This document shows, piece by piece, positions 7,417-13,227 of a stretch of DNA of 15,641 bases (its first letter is position 1; each line of letters starts with the position of its first letter). Below the pieces are notes generated by a model. The model was given only the letters and a program-made list of their open reading frames with translations, did no database searches and had not been told where the DNA came from. A program made the translations under genes and the position numbers. Source of the DNA: RYN-124 sp033851845 (GTDB lineage Bacteria; Actinomycetota; Actinomycetes; Mycobacteriales; SCTD01); assembly GCA_033851845.1 (NCBI GenBank), contig JAWWOH010000105.1, positions 1-15,641 of the forward strand. Direction: 5' to 3'.

Positions 7417-9306
7417 TCAGGCCGGGTCGGGATCGGGCGCCTCGTCGCGGCCGAGCAGGAGTCCGAGGAGCACCTCGGCGTAGTCGCACGGCTGGTCCGG
7501 CGGTGGCAGCAGACCGCGGCGGGCCGCCGACAGCGAGGCGCACGACGTCACCAGCGCCATGTGGGTGAAGGCCTGCGGCATGTTGCCCAGGGCCGCACCC
7601 GTGCGCGGATCGATCTCCTCGGCGTACAGGCCCACGTCGTTGGCATGCGACAGCAGCGTCTCGAGCAGCTTCTCCGCGTCATCGAGCCGGCCGGTGTGGA
7701 TGAGCACGTCGAGCAGCCAGAAGGAGCACAGCAGGAAGGCGCCCTCGCCGCCGACCAGCCCGTCCGGCGCGAGGTAGCGGTGCACGAGGCCGGCCGGGTC
7801 GGACAGGTCCCGACGTACGACCTCGACGGTCTGCAGCACCTGTGGCGCTGCGCTCGGGAGGAAGCCGAGGGCGGGCACGAGCAGGGCGCTCGCGTCTGCG
7901 GTGTGGAAGCCGACCGCCTGCGGGAACCACCCGTGCTCGGCGCCCTCCTCGAGCAGGTAGGCCCGCAGCAGGTCGCGCTCGAGCGCCCAGCGGTCGAGGT
8001 CGCCGGGCAGGTCCTGCGACTCGGCGAGCTTCACCGCTCGATCGAGCGCGACCCAGCAGTTGAGCTTGGAGTGCACGAAGTGCCGGGGGTCGTCGCGGAT
8101 CTCCCAGATGCCCTGGTCCGGGAGCCGCCACCGCTCGACGACTATGTCGGCGACGCCGGCAAGGAAGTGCCAGTTGTCCTCGGTGAGCTCGCCGCCGGCG
8201 AGGCCGTACAGCCAGGCCGCCTCGAGCAGCTGGCCGTAGCAGTCGAGCTGCATCTGCTTGACCGCGCCGTTGCCGATCCGCACCGGCTTGCTGCCGCGGT
8301 GGCCGGACAGGTGCGTCAGCTCGAGCTCCGGCAGCGACCGCTCTCCGCAGATGCCGTACATGATCTGCAGGTCCTGCGGGCGCCCGGCACCCGTGCGCTC
8401 CAGCCACGTCTTGAACGCGGTCGCCTCCCGGTCGAACCCGAGGACGAACAGGCTGATGAGGGTCAGCGTGCCGTCGCGGATCCACGTGTAGCGGTAGTCC
8501 CAGTTGCGCTCGCCGCCGAGCTCCTCGGGCAGGCTCGTCGTCGCGGCGGCGATGACCGCGCCGGTGGGTGCGTAGGTCAGCGCCTTCAGCACCAGCGCGC
8601 TTCGTCGTACCTCCGCCTGGTAGTCGCCGTCGTAGCGGCAGCCGGCGATCCAGTCCTGCCAGAAGCCGATCGTCTCCTCGAGCCGCCTCGACAGCGTCGT
8701 CTCGCTCGGCGCATCGGCCGGGTGCCGTACGACGTGGCTCGACGTCCAGGCCGCCTCGATCCATGCGGTCTCGCCCTCGCGCAGGGTCCACGTCGTGCGC
8801 ACGGCGCCGTCCTCGACGGCGAGCGGGCGGGTGGCGGTGACGTGGATCGCGTCGGCGCCGCCGACGACGTCCGCGGTCTGCAGGCTGGTCAGCCGGTGGC
8901 GCGGGACGACCGCGCCGTACTCCGGTCGTGGTGTGCACGAGACCGTCACCTCGAGGATGCCGCGCGTGCAGGTCAGTCGTCGCAGGATGGCGTGCTGCGG
9001 GACCGGCTCGCCGTCGGATCCGGCGCGCACCGGCATGCAGTCGGTGACCTGCAGCTCTCCGTCCGGAGTGGTCAGCGTGGTGACCAGGACGTTGGTGCCG
9101 TCGAGGTACCCGCGGTCGGTGCTCTGCAGGTCCGGCACGTCGACGTCGAACGAGCCGCCGCGCTCCTCATCGAGGAGGCGGGCGAAGACCGACGGCGCGT
9201 CGAAGCGCGGAAAGCAGGCCCAGTCGATGCGGGCGTCGCGGGTGACGAGCGCGCACGAGTGGCAGTCGCCGATGAACGCGTGGTCGGCGATCTCGTCCAT
9301 GCCCAT
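7417..9306 (-). CDS. GH15 family glycoside hydrolase, probable trehalase
   Basis: A 629-residue cytoplasmic protein with no signal peptide. It has the actinobacterial GH15 layout. The N-terminal domain contains DHAFIGDCHSCALVTRD and IDWACFPRFDAPSVF (residues 7-41). The (alpha/alpha)6 barrel begins near GERNWDYRYTWIRDGTL (265-281). E402 in GIWEIRDD is the expected catalytic acid. E563 in YAEEIDPRTG, followed by GNMPQAFTH, fits the catalytic base by analogy with the PEQ motif of glucoamylases. Close relatives in mycobacteria are trehalases; some GH15 members act on starch-type glucans, so trehalase is likely but not proven. The frame opens upstream to a GTG at 9369 and an ATG at 9360, but both fall inside a strong hairpin (9337-9382). 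I therefore prefer the ATG at 9306, with 9300 as alternative. It follows the mshC-like gene and may use its own promoter. Confidence 0.88.
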   Translation of the reverse strand: MGMDEIADHAFIGDCHSCALVTRDARIDWACFPRFDAPSVFARLLDEERGGSFDVDVPDLQSTDRGYLDGTNVLVTTLTTPDGELQVTDCMPVRAGSDGEPVPQHAILRRLTCTRGILEVTVSCTPRPEYGAVVPRHRLTSLQTADVVGGADAIHVTATRPLAVEDGAVRTTWTLREGETAWIEAAWTSSHVVRHPADAPSETTLSRRLEETIGFWQDWIAGCRYDGDYQAEVRRSALVLKALTYAPTGAVIAAATTSLPEELGGERNWDYRYTWIRDGTLTLISLFVLGFDREATAFKTWLERTGAGRPQDLQIMYGICGERSLPELELTHLSGHRGSKPVRIGNGAVKQMQLDCYGQLLEAAWLYGLAGGELTEDNWHFLAGVADIVVERWRLPDQGIWEIRDDPRHFVHSKLNCWVALDRAVKLAESQDLPGDLDRWALERDLLRAYLLEEGAEHGWFPQAVGFHTADASALLVPALGFLPSAAPQVLQTVEVVRRDLSDPAGLVHRYLAPDGLVGGEGAFLLCSFWLLDVLIHTGRLDDAEKLLETLLSHANDVGLYAEEIDPRTGAALGNMPQAFTHMALVTSCASLSAARRGLLPPPDQPCDYAEVLLGLLLGRDEAPDPDPA

Positions 9307-9313
9307 GAGGGGC

Positions 9314-9319
9314 AACGTA
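9314..9319 (-). promoter_or_regulatory. Candidate -10 hexamer TACGTT for a leaderless GH15 transcript
   Basis: On the minus strand TACGTT fits the actinobacterial TANNNT -10 pattern. It is followed by seven bases (GCCCCTC) and then the ATG at 9306. That distance would put the transcription start on or next to the start codon, and no Shine-Dalgarno sequence is present there. No good -35 box is visible. A six-base match alone is weak evidence; the placement and the absence of a ribosome site are what support it. Confidence 0.4.
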
Positions 9320-9336
9320 TGCCCAACCCCCCGCGT

Positions 9337-9382
9337 TGCGTCCGACTGCGGGGTCGCCATAGCGACCACCGCGTCGGACGCA
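9337..9382 (-). terminator. Long hairpin between the mshC-like and GH15 genes
   Basis: The two arms can pair over 20 base pairs, interrupted by one unpaired base on each side. On the plus strand the 5' arm is TGCGTCCGAC, T bulge, GCGG, GGTCGC. The loop is CATA. The 3' arm is GCGACC, A bulge, CCGC, GTCGGACGCA. It starts eight bases after the mshC-like stop (9391-9393) and ends before the proposed GH15 start. No U-run follows, so it would act as a GC-hairpin terminator, an RNA-stabilising end, or a processing site. Confidence 0.65.
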
Positions 9383-9390
9383 CCGGCGGC

Positions 9391-10512
9391 TTAGAGGGCC
9401 AGCACCTGCACGAGGTCGCGGGCAGCCTGACCGCCGGCGTCGGTCGCGATGTCGATGGCGCGCGGGATGTCCAGGTTGTCGGCGAGTGCTTCGAGCACCG
9501 CGGCTGTCGCGTCAGATCCGCTGGGCCGGCCGGCCGCGACGTGGAGCGCGTCGAGGCGATTGGCGGCGTCGGTCAGGGCGACGGGCGTGTAGTCCCATGC
9601 TGCGTCCCAGCGCCGGTCGAGCAGCAGCATGCGCACGGCGGGACCGCTGCTGTTGGCCACGAGGCCCGAGACGAAGACCAGGTTGCCCGTCGACTTCGCC
9701 ATCTTCTCGCCGCCGATGCGCACCGTGCCGACGTGCATCCAGCTGCGGGCGAACGGCGTGACGCCGGTCGCCGACTCGGCCTGTGCGGCCTCGAACGCGT
9801 GGTGCGGGAAGCGCAGGTCCGCGCCGCCGGCGTGCAGGTCGAGCGACGGACCGTAGGTCGACAGCGCCATCGCGGTGCACTCCGCGTGCCAGCCGGGGCG
9901 GCCCGGTCCCCACGGGCTCGGCCACGCCGGCTCCCCCGCGTCGCTGCGCTGCCAGACCGCCTGGTCGAGCGGGTCGGCCTTGGCCGGATCGTCGTTACGG
10001 CCGCCGTTCTGGGCGAGCAGCTCGACCGCGTCGTTCATGAACAGGCCGGCGCGATCGGCCACCGGAGCGCCACCGAAGTAGACGCTGCCGTTGGCGAGGT
10101 AGGCGCTCCCGTTGGCCAGCAGTGCGGCGGCGAGCTCGATCACCTGCGGGACGAACGTGTGGGCACGGGGCTCGTGCGCCGGCCGGCGGACCCCCAGAGC
10201 GTCCATGTCGCGGTCGAAGTGGAACTGCTGGACCGCGGCGAAGCGGTCGTAGTGGGCGCCGGCCTTGGTCGCCGCATCGAACAGCACGTCGTCGACGTCG
10301 GTCACGTTGCGACAGACCTCGGCCTGTACGCCGAGCCGGCGCAGCACCCGCTCCGCCGCATCGACCCAGACGAAGGTCGCGGCATGGCCGAGGTGCGTCA
10401 CGTCGTACGGCGTCACGCCGCAGACGTAGATGCGCGCCCGGCCGACGACCGATACCGGCGTACCACCGATCCGCAGGACGGGCGGCGTCGCATCGGCTGT
10501 CTCGGCGGTCAC
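9391..10512 (-). CDS. mshC: L-cysteine:1D-myo-inositol 2-amino-2-deoxy-alpha-D-glucopyranoside ligase (MshC)
   Basis: A 373-residue cytoplasmic enzyme of mycothiol biosynthesis. It activates cysteine with ATP and joins it to GlcN-inositol. It is related to cysteinyl-tRNA synthetase but lacks the tRNA-binding C-terminal region. Visible motifs (numbered from the GTG at 10512) are YVCGVTPYDVTHLGHAATF with the HIGH-like H40-L-G-H43, NVTDVDD at 69-75, and EPAWPSPWGPGRPGWHAEC. The KMSKS-like loop is K270-MAKS. Zinc ligands C31, C212 and H237 match the cysteinyl synthetase set. The frame stays open to 10668, but residues before the GTG at 10512 do not look like MshC and would run across the divergent gene's start. 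An ATG at 10579-10581 is the alternative. No strong ribosome site precedes 10512, and 373 residues is shorter than the roughly 410 typical of MshC, so the start is uncertain. A divergent CysRS-like paralogue is less likely. Confidence 0.8.
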   Translation of the reverse strand: MTAETADATPPVLRIGGTPVSVVGRARIYVCGVTPYDVTHLGHAATFVWVDAAERVLRRLGVQAEVCRNVTDVDDVLFDAATKAGAHYDRFAAVQQFHFDRDMDALGVRRPAHEPRAHTFVPQVIELAAALLANGSAYLANGSVYFGGAPVADRAGLFMNDAVELLAQNGGRNDDPAKADPLDQAVWQRSDAGEPAWPSPWGPGRPGWHAECTAMALSTYGPSLDLHAGGADLRFPHHAFEAAQAESATGVTPFARSWMHVGTVRIGGEKMAKSTGNLVFVSGLVANSSGPAVRMLLLDRRWDAAWDYTPVALTDAANRLDALHVAAGRPSGSDATAAVLEALADNLDIPRAIDIATDAGGQAARDLVQVLAL

Positions 10513-10595
10513 CCGGCCAGCCTGCCATCCCGGCTGAGCAGGGATTCGGCCACCGGTGTCGAAACAGAGGGCACCCAGCATCCTCGGAGGTAGTC
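10513..10595. promoter_or_regulatory. Divergent intergenic region between mshC-like gene and secreted-protein gene
   Basis: This 83-base gap separates two divergent starts and must hold the promoters of both genes, unless mshC starts upstream at 10581. The only clear element is GGAGGT at 10586-10591 on the plus strand, four bases before the GTG at 10596. I cannot assign -35 or -10 boxes for either direction with confidence. Confidence 0.45.
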
Positions 10596-11285
10596 GTGCA
10601 GGCCCGTCTCGCTCTCGTTCCCGTCGCAGCGCTCGTTGCGCTGGTCGCACCCGCCGCCGTGGCCGCACCCAAGACAGGGCCGGTGTGCAACACGATCACC
10701 GACCCGGCCGGCGACACCTTCGCCGTCCGCTCGCAGGACGGCGAGGGCGTCTACGGGCCGCAGGACGACTCGCTCGACGTGATCAGCGGCGACCTGGCCA
10801 GCGACGGCAAGGTCGTGACCGCGGTCGTCCGCATCAAGAAGCTCAGCCGCACCGTCTCGACCTCTCCGACCGGCCTCACCGCGTCGCTCGGCTTCCTGAT
10901 CGGCGGCAGCAACACGCAGGTCCGCCTCTACGCGGTCCTCGTGTCCGGCCAGGCCGACCGGTTCGAGGTCGGCTCCCTCGCGTCGGACGCCGTCCCGAAC
11001 ACCCCGTCGACGTACGTGGGTGAGGCCAAGGGTGTTGTCGACCTCGCGAAGAACGAGGTCCGCATCACCGCGCCGGCAGCCCTGCTCGCGCCGTTCGGCG
11101 ACCTCAAGCCTGGTACGCCGCTGTTCCCGAACGAGGCCGAGTCGGCCACGGTGGCCCGTGGCGTGCCGGCGATCACGACCACGCCCGGTCAGCCGATGTC
11201 GACGCGTGGCCCGTTCGCGGACATCGCTGCCGGCGGCAAGGCCATCAAGGTCGGCGCACCGTCCTGCGTCGTACCGGGCAAGTAG
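10596..11285 (+). CDS. Small secreted protein of unknown function
   Basis: A 229-residue protein I do not recognise by name. Residues 1-24 are a typical signal peptide (ALVPVAALVALVAPAAVAA) with likely cleavage near A24. The mature part has no transmembrane segment. It starts with a D-P-x-G-D motif (TITDPAGDTF) followed by beta-rich, aspartate-containing repeats (DDSLDVISGDLASDGK). C31 near the mature N-terminus and C224 near the end could form one disulfide linking the two ends of a beta-sandwich. The D-P-x-G-D pattern recalls extracellular carbohydrate- or calcium-binding beta-sandwich domains, but that is only an impression. The GTG at 10596 is chosen because GGAGGT lies four bases upstream and it gives the signal peptide; the frame is open further upstream over the mshC-like gene. 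It is followed by a clear terminator, so it is probably a single-gene transcript. Confidence 0.75.
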   Translation: MQARLALVPVAALVALVAPAAVAAPKTGPVCNTITDPAGDTFAVRSQDGEGVYGPQDDSLDVISGDLASDGKVVTAVVRIKKLSRTVSTSPTGLTASLGFLIGGSNTQVRLYAVLVSGQADRFEVGSLASDAVPNTPSTYVGEAKGVVDLAKNEVRITAPAALLAPFGDLKPGTPLFPNEAESATVARGVPAITTTPGQPMSTRGPFADIAAGGKAIKVGAPSCVVPGK

Positions 11286-11292
11286 TCGGGTC

Positions 11293-11317
11293 GACCCGCG
11301 GCCGATAACCGCGGGTC
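11293..11317 (+). terminator. Intrinsic terminator after the secreted-protein gene
   Basis: Perfect nine-base arms GACCCGCGG and CCGCGGGTC enclose a seven-base loop (CCGATAA). They begin eight bases after the stop codon and are followed by the pyrimidine-rich tail TTCTC. Stem, loop and position fit a terminator for the upstream gene. The MFS start codon lies only 22 bases beyond it, so the transporter needs a promoter in or near this structure, or depends on readthrough. Confidence 0.8.
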
Positions 11318-11339
11318 TTCTCGTACGCCGGCTGCTTGG

Positions 11340-12596
11340 ATGCGTGACGTGTCCAGGCTGCTGAACCGCGTGCTGCCGGCCAACCCGCTGGCGCGCCGGC
11401 TGTCGGTGCAGTCGATCCTGTTCGCCGTCGGCGAGGGGGCCTTCCTCACCGGCAGCGCGGTGTTCTTCACCCGGATCGTCGGGCTCTCGGCTGCACAAGT
11501 CGGGCTCGGCATGACGATCGCCGGCGTCATCTCGTTCTTCTTCGCTGTCCCGATGGGGCGGGTGGCCGATCACGTCGGACCGAAGCGGATCTGGGCGCTC
11601 GGCGCGTTGGCGGAGGCTTTCCTGTACCTCACCTGGCCGGTCATCCACGGCTTCGCTGCGTTCCTCGCGATGATGATCGTGCTCGAGGTCGTCGACACGG
11701 GCGGGAGCGCGGGGCGGGGGGCCTACACGATCGACGTCTTCACCCGCGAGGAGCGGGTGCGGTCTCTCGCCTTCATGCGCTCGGCGCTGAACATCGGCTT
11801 CACGCTCGGCGCGCTGATCGGCGGCCTCGCGCTGGCGACGGGGAGCAACGCGGTGGTGCGCGCCGTGCCCCTGCTGACCGGCGCGATCCTCGTGCTCAAC
11901 GCGCTGCTGATCAGCCGGCTGCCGGCCGCGAGGCACGACGAGGGCGATGCGGCGCCCGATGAGGTGATCCCGTCCGGCGCGCTGCGCAACAAGGGCTTCC
12001 TGGCGCTCAACGTGTGCAGCGGCGTGCTGATGACGAACCAGGTGCTGCTCAACGTCGTCATCCCGCTGTGGCGCGTGCAGGAGACCGATGCACCGCGGGT
12101 GCTGCTCGCCTACCTGTTCGGGACGAACACCGTGCTCGCCGTCCTGCTCCAGGTGGCGGCATCGCGCGGGGCGGAGACGGTGCCCGGAGCGATGCGGGCC
12201 GCGCGGATCAGCACGGTGTTCTTCGTGCTGTCGTGCCTGATCGTCTCGGTCACGCACGACACGATCGGCTGGGTGACGATCGGGCTGGTGTGGCTGGGGC
12301 ACGTCACGGTGACGGGCGCCGAGCTGTTCCACTCGGCGTCGCAGTGGGGTCTGATCGCGGAGCTGTCCGACCCGCACCGGCGTGGCGAGTACCAGGGCGC
12401 GGCGCGGCTCGGCCGGACGCTCGGGTCCGTGTGGGCGCCGGCGGCGTACACGTTCCTCGCCATCAACTGGGGCATGCCGGGGTGGCTGATCATCGCGGCG
12501 ATCGTGGTGGTCGCGACGATCGCGATGCACCCGGCAACGCGGGCCGCCGAGCGGTTCCTGCTACGGGACGAGGCGCCCACCCCGCAAGCGGCCTGA
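11340..12596 (+). CDS. Major facilitator superfamily transporter
   Basis: A 418-residue integral membrane protein with about twelve hydrophobic segments. The MFS signature between helices 2 and 3 is visible as G73-RVADHVGPKR (residues 73-83), and a second charged loop lies near the middle (RLPAARHDEGDAAPDE). It would be a secondary transporter in the cytoplasmic membrane, probably an exporter of the drug-efflux type, but the substrate cannot be read from the sequence. The ATG at 11340 gives a short cytoplasmic N-terminus before helix 1; no clear Shine-Dalgarno sequence precedes it, and a GTG at 11349 is an alternative. It lies 22 bases after the terminator hairpin of the preceding gene. Its TGA ends at 12596, immediately next to the recX stop on the other strand, leaving no room for a terminator between the two. 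Confidence 0.85.
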   Translation: MRDVSRLLNRVLPANPLARRLSVQSILFAVGEGAFLTGSAVFFTRIVGLSAAQVGLGMTIAGVISFFFAVPMGRVADHVGPKRIWALGALAEAFLYLTWPVIHGFAAFLAMMIVLEVVDTGGSAGRGAYTIDVFTREERVRSLAFMRSALNIGFTLGALIGGLALATGSNAVVRAVPLLTGAILVLNALLISRLPAARHDEGDAAPDEVIPSGALRNKGFLALNVCSGVLMTNQVLLNVVIPLWRVQETDAPRVLLAYLFGTNTVLAVLLQVAASRGAETVPGAMRAARISTVFFVLSCLIVSVTHDTIGWVTIGLVWLGHVTVTGAELFHSASQWGLIAELSDPHRRGEYQGAARLGRTLGSVWAPAAYTFLAINWGMPGWLIIAAIVVVATIAMHPATRAAERFLLRDEAPTPQAA

Positions 12597-13214
12597 CTAC
12601 TCGAGCGCGGAGAGCCCGTCGGTGTCGAGGATGAGGCCGCGGGTGTCGGTGCCCTCGGCCGCCAGCTCCTCCTTGACGATGCGGAAGGCGAGGCCCGCGT
12701 TGTAGCCCTTGCGGGCGAGCATGCCGGCGAGCCGCCGGACCCGTGCCTCGGCCGCGAGGCCACGGGTGGACGGCAGCTTGCGCTGCACGAGGGAACGGGC
12801 GGTCGCCTCCTCTTCGTCAGGGTCGAGCGCGTTGAGCGCCTCCCTGGCGGTCTCGTCGTCGACGCCCTTGCGCCGGAGCTCCTGCTGCAACGCGCGACCC
12901 GACAGCCCGCGGCCGCGGTGTCGCGACTCGACCCACATCTTCGAGAACGTCGCGTCGTCAATCAGCCCGACCTCCGTGAAGCGGCCGAGCACCGCCTCTG
13001 CGGCGTCGTCCGGGACGCCCTTCTTGGCAAGTACGGCGGCAAGCTCCGCGCGGGTCCGCGGCGCGAACTCGAGCTGGTGCAGGCAGATCTGTCGGGCTAC
13101 CGACTCGGGATCGGCCTCCGGCTCGGGCGGACCGTCGACCTCGGGCGGCTCGCGATCCCGGCCGCCGCGCGACCGCGAAGAGCGATCGAACGACGACCGG
13201 GATGCGAATGCCAC
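12597..13214 (-). CDS. recX: Recombination regulator RecX
   Basis: A 205-residue RecX, which binds RecA filaments in the cytoplasm and limits their growth and activity. About 35 N-terminal residues are charged and serine/arginine/proline-rich, probably disordered. They are followed by the three-helix RecX repeats, seen in ARQICLHQLEFAPRTRAEL, LIDDATFSKMWVESRHRGRG, LQQELRRKGVDDE and RRLAGMLARKGYN. I chose the GTG at 13214, which starts 13 bases after the recA stop. The frame continues upstream over recA, but that part is arginine/serine/threonine-rich noise. A weak GGCGGGT lies upstream of the GTG. Placement directly after recA is the standard actinobacterial order and implies one transcript with recA. 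Its stop codon abuts that of the convergent MFS gene. Confidence 0.92.
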   Translation of the reverse strand: MAFASRSSFDRSSRSRGGRDREPPEVDGPPEPEADPESVARQICLHQLEFAPRTRAELAAVLAKKGVPDDAAEAVLGRFTEVGLIDDATFSKMWVESRHRGRGLSGRALQQELRRKGVDDETAREALNALDPDEEEATARSLVQRKLPSTRGLAAEARVRRLAGMLARKGYNAGLAFRIVKEELAAEGTDTRGLILDTDGLSALE

Positions 13215-13227
13215 TACAGACCCGCCA

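Noticed and set aside
5780..7483. 567-codon open frame on the plus strand
   Set aside because: Antisense shadow of the 636-residue ceramidase-like gene; runs through its promoter gap without any start signal.
9307..9369. 21-codon N-terminal extension of the GH15 gene
   Set aside because: It reads through the long hairpin and has no family similarity; the conserved protein begins at about 9300.
7561..10593. 1010-codon open frame on the plus strand
   Set aside because: Spans two well-supported minus-strand genes (GH15 and mshC) and the hairpin between them; arginine/valine/alanine-rich shadow.
10122..10595. 158-codon N-terminal extension of the secreted protein
   Set aside because: It lies over the mshC-like gene; the ribosome site and signal peptide place the start at 10596.
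10509..12530. 673-codon open frame on the minus strand
   Set aside because: Antisense to the secreted-protein and MFS genes and crosses a clear terminator; H/R/D/E-rich composition typical of a shadow.
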